5,793 nucleotides of DNA from NCBI GenBank assembly GCA_030830415.1, contig JAURNB010000145.1, positions 1 to 5,793 of the forward strand, in the 5' to 3' direction. The notes below the pieces were generated by a model. That model searched no databases. It was not told the DNA's origin and saw only the letters and a list, made by a program, of their open reading frames with translations. Source of the DNA: Acidimicrobiales bacterium (GTDB lineage Bacteria > Actinomycetota > Acidimicrobiia > Acidimicrobiales > Ilumatobacteraceae). Of the stretch, positions 1 through 5,259 are shown one piece after another (position 1 is the stretch's first letter; every line of letters begins with the position of its first letter). A program made the position numbers and the translations under genes.

Positions 1-508
1 CGCCGTGCAACTCGACACCACCGAAACCTGCGTTATCGCAACGCACAGCTGCGGCAATGAAGTCTTCAATTACTTGTTCCACTTCTTCGGTAGTGAGTGC
101 ACGAGCTCCGGTTTCGGGGTCGTCTGATGCGCTCACGGGTCGCGTACCAATGAGATCTTGAGGCGACCGGTTGCCGGCATGGTGCAGTTGCACAAAGGCC
201 AAACTGCCTGACTTTTTGATGTCTGAGGCCAGCGTCCGTAGCCCTGGCAGGTGTTCTTTTCCAAAACAGCCGAGTTGTCCGGGGAAACCCTGACCCACTT
301 TTTGGACATGGGCGGCACATGTCATCGTGAGCCCGAAGCCACCTTCGGCACGCATGGCGAGCCATTTTTTTTCGTCGTCTGACAATGTGCCGTCGTCGTG
401 ACTTTGCTGATTGGTGAGCGGGGCAAGCATGAACCGATTCGGCATTGCTTTGCCGTGGAGGAAACTCACTTCATGAAAAAGACCCGATGCCTGATTACCC
501 TTCGACAA
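1..508 (-). CDS. Old Yellow Enzyme-family NADH:flavin oxidoreductase, N-terminal part (C-terminus beyond left edge)
   Basis: The 169 visible residues match the first part of the FMN-dependent OYE TIM barrel. The opening is LF-x-PLTL-like followed by NRFMLAP (residues 24-30). RAEGGFGL (53-60) is the usual RA-GG-GL segment, GQGFPGQLG (72-80) precedes the substrate loop, and FVQLHHAGNRS (105-115) carries the Gln and His seen near FMN. AGFGGVELHG (160-169) holds the first His of the H-x-x-H/N pair that binds the substrate carbonyl or nitro group; the second lies off the window. The family reduces activated C=C bonds with NAD(P)H; the substrate here is unknown. I chose TTG at 506-508 because AGGTGG lies six bases upstream and the N-terminus then has a normal length; GTG at residue 14 is the alternative. 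It overlaps the EthD gene by 14 bases, suggesting coupled translation. The family is confident, the exact start moderate. Confidence 0.88.
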   Translation of the reverse strand, partial: MSKGNQASGLFHEVSFLHGKAMPNRFMLAPLTNQQSHDDGTLSDDEKKWLAMRAEGGFGLTMTCAAHVQKVGQGFPGQLGCFGKEHLPGLRTLASDIKKSGSLAFVQLHHAGNRSPQDLIGTRPVSASDDPETGARALTTEEVEQVIEDFIAAAVRCDNAGFGGVELHG

Positions 509-785
509 TCTCGGCCACCTGAATAACTGCAGAAATATTGGTGTAATTGGGCAAATCTGCCATTAAATCGGCCGTTACGGGCATTCCCATTGCGTTTTCA
601 AATGCTGCGACCGTCGGAAAAACAAAATGTACTGCGGCTTCGTATGGGCCAGAAACACCCTTGTCGATCTGCGCACTCAGCGGGTTCCACCCCTTCACCG
701 CCATCGGCACATGCACGGTGCGGTAGTAGTTGTGGTCAAAAGTTGACCCCTCGCCGGATGGGTACAAGACGCTTACTCTGATCAT
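495..785 (-). CDS. EthD family protein (small dimeric alpha/beta-barrel)
   Basis: This 96-residue protein has the hallmarks of the EthD family. It starts MIRVSVLYPSGEG, then FDHNYYRTVHVPMA (residues 16-29) with the YY-x3-H-x-P core. It ends with MADLPNYTNISAVIQVAEI (75-93), matching the family's PNYTNI-P-IQ-SE ending. EthD-type proteins are small ferredoxin-like alpha/beta-barrel dimers. The founding member is needed for ether-fuel degradation by a P450 system, but most relatives have no proven reaction. The length is normal for the family. I start it at ATG 783-785: the frame stays open upstream to 1370, but only as antisense of HU. No Shine-Dalgarno sequence is visible, and a TACATT hexamer lies seven bases upstream. 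The OYE gene follows with a 14-base overlap, so the two are probably one operon. The family call is firm, the function unknown. Confidence 0.88.
   Translation of the reverse strand: MIRVSVLYPSGEGSTFDHNYYRTVHVPMAVKGWNPLSAQIDKGVSGPYEAAVHFVFPTVAAFENAMGMPVTADLMADLPNYTNISAVIQVAEIVEG
515..520 (-). promoter_or_regulatory. Shine-Dalgarno sequence for the OYE-family gene
   Basis: AGGTGG on the minus strand lies six bases before the TTG codon at 506-508, inside the last codons of the EthD gene. It is among the few clear Shine-Dalgarno-like sites in the window, and it decides the otherwise ambiguous start of the downstream gene. Ribosomes finishing EthD at 495-497 would already cover this site. Confidence 0.55.
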
Positions 786-792
786 GGGTGAA

Positions 793-798
793 AATGTA
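793..798 (-). promoter_or_regulatory. Candidate -10 element of the EthD/OYE operon (leaderless)
   Basis: TACATT on the minus strand ends seven bases before the EthD ATG (783-785). That spacing would place the transcription start at or next to the start codon. No Shine-Dalgarno sequence lies between them. I see no convincing -35 hexamer 16-18 bases further upstream. The same hexamer at the same spacing precedes HU on the other strand. Confidence 0.45.
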
Positions 799-832
799 CT
801 ACGAAAATTACCCCTACTTTTACGCCTCTTTT

Positions 833-852
833 TACCTCGCACGTGCGAGGTA
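833..852. promoter_or_regulatory. Perfect 20-bp palindrome, likely operator between the EthD and HU genes
   Basis: The ten bases TACCTCGCAC (833-842) are followed directly by their reverse complement GTGCGAGGTA (843-852), with no spacer and no mismatch; the symmetry stops at 832/853. The centre is about 50 bases upstream of the HU start codon and about 58 upstream of the EthD start codon. It therefore sits just above the -35 region of both proposed promoters, a usual place for an activator or a shared dimeric regulator. Neither side has a U-tract in the orientation a terminator would need, so a DNA operator is more likely than an RNA hairpin. The binding protein is unknown. Confidence 0.6.
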
Positions 853-878
853 TCCACGATCGGCGTGTTCGTTTGCAA

Positions 879-884
879 TACATT
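879..884 (+). promoter_or_regulatory. Candidate -10 element of the HU gene (leaderless)
   Basis: TACATT ends seven bases before the HU ATG at 892-894, and the bases between (AAAAACC) contain no Shine-Dalgarno sequence. This fits an mRNA starting at the start codon. The expected -35 region around 855-861 has no good match to TTGACA. The assignment rests on the spacing shared with three other genes in the window. Confidence 0.45.
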
Positions 885-891
885 AAAAACC

Positions 892-1329
892 ATGAAGAAG
901 CGTGAACTCATCCAAGCCGTAGCCACCCATACCGATGTCGATAACAAGACAGCGGCCAAACTCGTAGAAGGCACCATTGACGTGATCCTCGCGAATGTCG
1001 CCAAGGGCGAGATCGTGAACATTTCAGGGTTCGCCAAATTTGCAAAAATCAAGCGTCCTGCTCGCATGGCGCGTAACCCAGCCACAGGTGAACAGATCAA
1101 AGTAAAGGCAAAGACCGTTGCAAAGATCACCGCACTCAAGGGCTTCAAAGACATCGCACTTGGCGTTGCTGCTGCACCAAAAGTGAACACAGTTCGCAAA
1201 GCTGCTCCAGCACCTGCAAAGAAAGCTCCTGCTAAAAAAGCACCAGCCAAAAAAGCTCCTGCTAAAAAGGCACCAGCCAAAAAAGCACCAGCTAAAAAAG
1301 TTGTAAAAAAGGCTGTTAAGAAAAAGTAA
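892..1329 (+). CDS. HU-type DNA-binding protein with lysine-rich PAKK tail
   Basis: This 145-residue nucleoid protein has two parts. Residues 1-91 are a complete HU/IHF domain: KKRELIQAVA start, GEIVNISGFAKF (39-50), and the DNA-intercalating arm with RNPATGE (61-67), whose Pro63 is the conserved residue that wedges into DNA. Residues 92-145 are a basic, low-complexity tail with six PAKK units (108-136) ending VVKKAVKKK. Such tails are known from actinobacterial HU proteins such as mycobacterial HupB; they resemble histone H1 tails and strengthen DNA binding and compaction. ATG 892 is chosen because it is the family's usual N-terminus; the frame runs back to 730, but those 54 codons are antisense to EthD. 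No Shine-Dalgarno sequence is visible. The gene is monocistronic, with a palindrome upstream and a strong terminator downstream. Family assignment is very secure. Confidence 0.96.
   Translation: MKKRELIQAVATHTDVDNKTAAKLVEGTIDVILANVAKGEIVNISGFAKFAKIKRPARMARNPATGEQIKVKAKTVAKITALKGFKDIALGVAAAPKVNTVRKAAPAPAKKAPAKKAPAKKAPAKKAPAKKAPAKKVVKKAVKKK
1225..1299 (+). repeat. Tandem repeat in the HU tail (30-bp unit, two and a half copies)
   Basis: The bases 1225-1254 and 1255-1284 are two 30-base copies that differ at one position (A to G near 1269). A 15-base half copy follows to 1299. Each unit encodes APAKKAPAKK as two 15-base halves that use different synonymous codons (GCT CCT GCT, then GCA CCA GCC). 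The repeat keeps the reading frame, so copy-number change would alter tail length without breaking the protein. Confidence 0.85.
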
Positions 1330-1340
1330 TTTCCGTCTAT

Positions 1341-1389
1341 AAAGCCGCGGGCATGCGTGTAATAACGCAAGCCCGCGGCTTTTTTATTT
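1341..1389 (+). terminator. Rho-independent terminator of the HU gene
   Basis: A perfect 12-bp stem pairs 1341-1352 with 1371-1382. It continues, after one A-A mismatch, into a 5-bp inner stem (1354-1358 with 1365-1369) and a 6-base loop. A T-tract follows on the plus strand from 1380, overlapping the stop codon of the convergent nitroreductase gene at 1384-1386. In the minus direction the stem is followed only by a short TTTAT, so it may end that operon too, but less strongly. Confidence 0.9.
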
Positions 1390-2103
1390 CTCTTTTTTCT
1401 TTTCGATATAACGCTCTGTGTGTTGCGTACCCAGCGGGTCTATTGCCCACGATGCACCTTCGCCCCACGTGTCGCCATAAATGAGTTCTTTCATCGGTGC
1501 GCGCCGCACTGGACCATGTTTACCTGCGGGCTTTCCCAGCGTGATGGTTGCAGAAATTGCGGTGCCTTGCGGAATCTCTAAAAGTTCACGCAACTCATTT
1601 TCAACAAAGCCGTGAAAGCCGGTGAGCACACCGCCATAACCCAGTGCCCGCGCTGCGAGCAACAAGTTTTGACATGCCGGGTACACCGATGCACCCTCTT
1701 CTGGGTTTGGTTCACGATGGCGCACTAAACACGCGAGCACTAACACAGGGACATTTGGCATGTTCGTTACGTACTCATCCATGGTGCGTGCCATGCGCGC
1801 CTTCGGTGAATCTTCACGCACTGCGCTGCCCGCGTTATACCCGTCGTTCACACTTTTTTGCGACCACAACATGCTTGCGCCTTTGGCAATAAGCTTCTTT
1901 ACCTCAAGTGACTGTGGTGAATCGGTAAACACCATGAACCTGAATCCTTGACGATTCGAGCCACTTGGCGCACGCGTGGCAGCAAACATGATGTCGCGCA
2001 ACGCATCTTCAGGAATTGATTCATTGGTGTAGCGCCGAATGGAACGCGTTGTCGCTAAACCTTCTAAGAGAGAAATGTTATGTAACGATCGTTCACTAGT
2101 CAT
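1384..2103 (-). CDS. Nitroreductase-family FMN-dependent oxidoreductase
   Basis: The 239-residue protein has the nitroreductase-fold signatures in order. TTRSIRRYT (residues 18-26) holds the FMN-phosphate-binding arginines, and RAPSGSNRQGFRFMVF (44-59) follows. YPACQNLLLAARALGYGGVLTG (141-162) is the helix and GG turn at the dimer/FMN site. ISATITLGKPAGKHGPVRR (183-201) is the C-terminal GKPA plus basic motif. Members are homodimers that use NAD(P)H to reduce nitro groups, quinones, enones or halogenated aromatics; the substrate cannot be told from sequence. The start ATG at 2101-2103 has a weak GTAGG five bases upstream. It is last in a run with two Gfo/Idh genes, 14 bases after the previous stop, so it is probably co-transcribed. 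The C-terminus is unusually basic (EKKKEK) and abuts the HU terminator. Confidence 0.92.
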   Translation of the reverse strand: MTSERSLHNISLLEGLATTRSIRRYTNESIPEDALRDIMFAATRAPSGSNRQGFRFMVFTDSPQSLEVKKLIAKGASMLWSQKSVNDGYNAGSAVREDSPKARMARTMDEYVTNMPNVPVLVLACLVRHREPNPEEGASVYPACQNLLLAARALGYGGVLTGFHGFVENELRELLEIPQGTAISATITLGKPAGKHGPVRRAPMKELIYGDTWGEGASWAIDPLGTQHTERYIEKKKEK

Positions 2104-2117
2104 TGATACCTACTTCG

Positions 2118-3059
2118 CTAAAAACTTTGAATGTCGTCGAGAATCTCGGCCACGCGAACCGACTGTTCTGGCGAAACGCACCAACCACTCTCACTCATTA
2201 TCAACTGGCTGACATTATTGACCATCACCTCAAATGCATTGACTGGTGCAAAGTGATCTACTTCGCCATTCAGTAACAGCGTTGTGGCTTCATTCCACGA
2301 CGAGAACGCTTCACCCTCGCCCATCTGCGCTCTTCCTAGTGACCCGCGCACTTCAAGTACTTGCGAGGCTGGCAATGCAAACGAACTAGTGGCTCGCACC
2401 GCGGTAGCTCCGTTCACCACTGCAGCAACTTCTGTGGTGAGGTCTATTCCTGTTTCACCAAGTTCCCTATGAACACCACCAAGAGCACACATATCAGCAC
2501 CTCGGGTGAGTGCTGCCCAAGCGTGCACTTGGTAACACCCCACATCGAGAAGTGCACCGCCACCCATCTGCGGGTTAAGGCGGTAGTTGTTGGTCATGTC
2601 AGACATAAAAGTGAAACACGAAGTGATTGATTCAACATCTCCGAGCACACCACTTGTTGCCACTTCAACTAAGCGTTGAAAGCGCGGGTGCCACTGTGCC
2701 CAAACGGCCTCTACCAGCATCACGCCACATTCGTTAGCTGTTGCAAACATGGAGCGCACTTCTGTTGCATTGAGCCCGAGCGGTTTTTCACACAACACAT
2801 GCTTGCCAGCACGTAACGACTTTTCTACCCATTCCAAGTGTTGGCTATTTGCCAGGCTGATATACACGCCTTGCACACGTGGGTCGGCAAGTAGATCTTC
2901 ATAAGAACCATAAACATGCTCGGGCTCTAGTTGCGCAGAGCGCTCGGCATCGCGGCTGGCTACACCGAACAATGTTGCATATTCAGCAGCATGTACCGCG
3001 GGCGCCATTCCCCTACTTGCTACAAACCCCGCACCAAGAAAGCCCCAGCGCACTGTCAT
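2118..3059 (-). CDS. Gfo/Idh/MocA-family NAD(P)-dependent dehydrogenase (DxxxY type)
   Basis: The 313-residue protein has an N-terminal Rossmann fold with GFLGAGFVA (residues 6-14, a G-x-G-x-x-A dinucleotide motif). SRD (35-37) closes strand 2, where Ser-Arg rather than an acidic residue suggests NADP preference. GKHVLCEKPLGLN (85-97) contains the catalytic-site Lys92. GGGALLDVGCYQV (166-178) places Asp172 and Tyr176 as in the dihydrodiol/D-xylose dehydrogenase branch, where Lys and Tyr act in hydride transfer. It therefore likely oxidises or reduces a sugar, polyol or cyclic diol. Length is slightly short for the family but complete. It starts two bases after the previous stop, with no visible Shine-Dalgarno sequence, so translation probably depends on coupling to the upstream gene. 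The nitroreductase gene follows 14 bases later. The substrate is unknown. Confidence 0.9.
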   Translation of the reverse strand: MTVRWGFLGAGFVASRGMAPAVHAAEYATLFGVASRDAERSAQLEPEHVYGSYEDLLADPRVQGVYISLANSQHLEWVEKSLRAGKHVLCEKPLGLNATEVRSMFATANECGVMLVEAVWAQWHPRFQRLVEVATSGVLGDVESITSCFTFMSDMTNNYRLNPQMGGGALLDVGCYQVHAWAALTRGADMCALGGVHRELGETGIDLTTEVAAVVNGATAVRATSSFALPASQVLEVRGSLGRAQMGEGEAFSSWNEATTLLLNGEVDHFAPVNAFEVMVNNVSQLIMSESGWCVSPEQSVRVAEILDDIQSF

Positions 3060-3061
3060 AG

Positions 3062-4087
3062 TTACAACTTACGCAATTGTGGCACCACAGGTAGCGCGTT
3101 ACGCCGTGCCGACTCTTCAGCCGCCTGCATAATGGCCACCACATTGCGCGACTGCACTGCATTTACTTCCATTGGCGTTCCGTTGTTGAGATATTCAACT
3201 ATGGAGCGATGAAAAGCCAATGTGTCGGGTTCTGCTACAGCAACTTCGCGCACCGTTCCATCTTCGTGATGCACGGTGAGTAGCGCTGGCAGGTCGGCAA
3301 CTGCTGGTTCACCTGCGGGGTTCCAATTGCCTACCAAGGAACCTTTAGTGCCAAGAACATAAAACTTTGGCTTGCGTGCCGCAGCAAGGTCGGAGTGCAC
3401 AAATGTTGCTTGCTTGCCACTGGCAAAGGTGACCGTTACGTGTGCGTGGTCGGCGTTAGTTGCGTGCGTCCACACACGCTTGTGGTTTTGACCACTTACG
3501 TGGTCTACATCGTCGGGAATGATGTTGAGAATTTGATCGAGGAAGTGACTTCCCCAGTCGAAAATTGCACCGCCTGAAACTTCAGCATTTGAATGCCAAT
3601 AGTCGCACGGACGCGAATACCCGCCCACAAAACTGTCGTAGTGATAGACCTCGCCAATTTCACCCGAGCGAATTACTTCACGCATTGCTACAAAGTCGGC
3701 GTCGTACCTTCTGTTCTGATACACCACCATCAACAACTTCTTCGCTGCCGCAATTTCCATGAGCTCATCGCATTCCGAGGCCAACAAAGCCATCGGCTTT
3801 TCCAGCACCACATGAATTCCACGCGACAATGCTTCCTTCGCCCAGGCGTAATGACTGTTCGGCGGGGTTGAAACCACAACGAGATCGATCAGACCCGAAT
3901 CCAACATTGCAGTGGCGTCGCTGAAAGGCGCCGCAGTGGGGGCGAGTTCTAATGCTGCCGTCACCCGCTCGGGGTTCATATCGCATACCGCCGTGAGCTC
4001 GAGACCCGTTGTTCCCTGTACCGCCACATTGTGCTCGTGACCAATTGCTCCGTAGGCAAGAAGCCCGACCCGAATGTTGTTTTTCAC
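3062..4087 (-). CDS. Gfo/Idh/MocA-family oxidoreductase (DxxxH type)
   Basis: The 341-residue protein has a Rossmann half with GLLAYGAIG (residues 8-16; Ala11 stands where the first glycine of G-x-G-x-x-G is usual). Asp36 ends strand 2, which favours NAD. VVLEKPMAL (93-101) carries the active-site Lys97. The C-terminal half has the GGAIFDWGSHFLDQ segment (172-185), whose Asp177 and His181 match the D-x3-H pair of inositol dehydrogenase-like enzymes. A sugar, inositol or sugar-acid substrate is likely but unproven. The start is GTG at 4085-4087; a TAG codon lies directly before it in frame, so no earlier start is possible. It leads a three-gene run: the second Gfo/Idh gene begins two bases after its stop. 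TAATGT lies seven bases upstream of the GTG, suggesting its own leaderless promoter. Confidence 0.92.
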   Translation of the reverse strand: MKNNIRVGLLAYGAIGHEHNVAVQGTTGLELTAVCDMNPERVTAALELAPTAAPFSDATAMLDSGLIDLVVVSTPPNSHYAWAKEALSRGIHVVLEKPMALLASECDELMEIAAAKKLLMVVYQNRRYDADFVAMREVIRSGEIGEVYHYDSFVGGYSRPCDYWHSNAEVSGGAIFDWGSHFLDQILNIIPDDVDHVSGQNHKRVWTHATNADHAHVTVTFASGKQATFVHSDLAAARKPKFYVLGTKGSLVGNWNPAGEPAVADLPALLTVHHEDGTVREVAVAEPDTLAFHRSIVEYLNNGTPMEVNAVQSRNVVAIMQAAEESARRNALPVVPQLRKL

Positions 4088-4094
4088 CTAGGCG

Positions 4095-4100
4095 ACATTA
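4095..4100 (-). promoter_or_regulatory. Candidate -10 element of the Gfo/Idh-nitroreductase operon (leaderless)
   Basis: TAATGT on the minus strand ends seven bases before the GTG start at 4085-4087, and there is no Shine-Dalgarno sequence between. It lies in the 55-base gap after the nucleotidyltransferase gene, so this operon probably has its own promoter, although read-through from upstream cannot be excluded. Confidence 0.4.
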
Positions 4101-4142
4101 GCCACCCATATCGGAGTTCTACTGCTTCAGATCGTAAAAGGG

Positions 4143-4667
4143 TTACCCCTTTTTCATGATTTCCTTTAAAAGCACCACCGATTTTTCGCTCAACGGGTCG
4201 TGCGGGAAATACCGAGCAACTATTTTTACCGCTTCGCTGTACTTACTGATTTTCAGATGCCCGAGAAGCACCTCAATGTCGTCTGCATCACGAAGCGCCC
4301 GAGCCGCTCTCACCTTCATTGCCAGTAAATGTTCAGGTGGCGTTACCGATACCCGCAACGATGGCCTATCGAAAACCGGTGTTCCCTTACCCGCTTTTCC
4401 CGACATGTAACTTGAGGCCTTGTTGTTTAACCACGACTTCGGCAAACCCAATTTCTTTGCTACTACCCAAGCTGCTTCGCATACCTCTGTATCGGGCGCA
4501 AATATTGCATCAACATCCCGCGTTGCTAAACGTGAATGAAAAGCCAGCACCATTGCCGCACCACCAAAAACGTGCACTTCACCCACAACTCCACGTTTGG
4601 CACATTGTTCAGCCAGCAATTCAAAAGCCTGGTGTAATTTTTCGTGGCTGAGCAGTATTTCATTCAC
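4143..4667 (-). CDS. AbiEii/DUF6036-like nucleotidyltransferase, putative toxin partner
   Basis: The 174-residue protein is a minimal nucleotidyltransferase-fold enzyme. VFGGAAMVLAF (residues 33-43), followed by ATRDVDAIF (48-56), gives the GG...D-x-D active site with Asp51 and Asp53. ASSYM and GTPVFDRPSLRVSV (95-108) follow. HLLAMKVRAARALRDADDIEVLL (113-135) is the conserved helix with Lys118 and RDADD (126-130). These features match the DUF6036/AbiEii-like group, whose studied relatives transfer nucleotides to RNA or protein and can act as toxins. Key residues are intact, so it should be active. I chose GTG 4665-4667, four bases after the regulator's stop; the frame can extend to TTG 4698-4700 (185 residues), but this only overlaps the regulator. 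It follows an XRE gene, the usual layout of a two-gene antitoxin-toxin operon. The target is unknown. Confidence 0.82.
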   Translation of the reverse strand: MNEILLSHEKLHQAFELLAEQCAKRGVVGEVHVFGGAAMVLAFHSRLATRDVDAIFAPDTEVCEAAWVVAKKLGLPKSWLNNKASSYMSGKAGKGTPVFDRPSLRVSVTPPEHLLAMKVRAARALRDADDIEVLLGHLKISKYSEAVKIVARYFPHDPLSEKSVVLLKEIMKKG

Positions 4668-4671
4668 GTAT

Positions 4672-5259
4672 TTACGCACCCTCAAGATCGTGGCGATCAA
4701 TCATGACGCCACGACGCCGCAAAGCTGCAGGGCTATGCACAAGTGCCTGTGCCCGGCCTGCAGCAAGTGAACTGACCCACCAAGCACTTTTGAGTGTTCG
4801 CGCATCGCTGTTGACCCACTGTGGAGGCACTTCTCCACCGAGCACACATAGGTCTTCCGCGATACCAGCGAGCAGTGCATCGAAGCGCATATCGCCAGTT
4901 GATTTTGGTTCTGCAGAAACCAACACATTGACTGGCGCTGTGTCTTCTTGTGCTCCACGCATAAATTCAAAGACATAGCGCAATTTCTTCTTGTCGTCGT
5001 TCGCGGGTGATTGAGCAATATCGAGCGCAAGATCGGCAATGCGATAGACAGAAGAATCGGGCAATACCGAAAGTGACAACTGATGCCCAGTGGCTGCAAG
5101 CAAACGCTGCAACACCGGCAATGAAGGTTCGCGATTACCTGCTTCATAGGTAGCAATTGCCGACTGGCTCGTTTTTGCCAACTGCGCCACAGCGCTTTGG
5201 CTCATGCCCGCCTGCAAGCGGGCGGTACGCAACAGTTCTGCGGCAGTGGTTGAACTCAT
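4672..5259 (-). CDS. XRE-family helix-turn-helix regulator, putative antitoxin
   Basis: Of 195 residues, 7-60 form a Cro/C1-type helix-turn-helix: LLRTARLQAGMSQSAVAQLA, then the recognition helix region SQSAIATYEAGNREPS (31-46). A linker follows. The C-terminal domain (about 126-195) has FDALLAGIAEDL and ends SPAALRRRGVMIDRHDLEGA, a tail I recognise from XRE proteins next to DUF6036-type nucleotidyltransferase genes. It probably represses its own promoter and neutralises or regulates the downstream enzyme, whose gene begins four bases after the stop. I start it at ATG 5257-5259: the HTH then has its normal N-terminus, and TACAAT sits seven bases upstream. An earlier ATG at 5287-5289 would add ten residues and put the start upstream of that promoter. 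A short inverted repeat spans the chosen start, fitting autoregulation. The HTH is certain, the antitoxin role is inferred. Confidence 0.88.
   Translation of the reverse strand: MSSTTAAELLRTARLQAGMSQSAVAQLAKTSQSAIATYEAGNREPSLPVLQRLLAATGHQLSLSVLPDSSVYRIADLALDIAQSPANDDKKKLRYVFEFMRGAQEDTAPVNVLVSAEPKSTGDMRFDALLAGIAEDLCVLGGEVPPQWVNSDARTLKSAWWVSSLAAGRAQALVHSPAALRRRGVMIDRHDLEGA

Noticed and set aside
66..365. 99-codon minus-strand open frame
   Set aside because: It is arginine- and cysteine-rich with no family resemblance, and lies in another frame of the OYE gene, whose frame is fully open and matches family motifs.
833..852. The 20-bp palindrome as a transcription terminator
   Set aside because: It lies upstream of both divergent genes and has no T-tract after the stem in either direction, so an operator is the simpler reading.
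786..1370. Long minus-strand open frame with repeated LAGAF peptide upstream of EthD
   Set aside because: It is the exact antisense of the HU coding region; the repeats are the complement of the PAKK codons, and HU is a secure gene.
4136..4153. Small hairpin AAAAGGG-TTAC-CCCTTTT at the end of the nucleotidyltransferase gene as terminator
   Set aside because: On the minus strand the T-run is part of the stem and no further T-tract follows; seven weak pairs do not make a convincing terminator, though attenuation cannot be excluded.
4668..4700. Extended start of the nucleotidyltransferase at TTG 4698-4700
   Set aside because: It would overlap the regulator by 29 bases with a TTG start and no clear Shine-Dalgarno sequence; the added residues are not part of the recognised domain.
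4701..5156. 151-codon minus-strand open frame, cysteine- and histidine-rich
   Set aside because: It is a shadow of the XRE gene in another frame, with a composition unlike a real protein.
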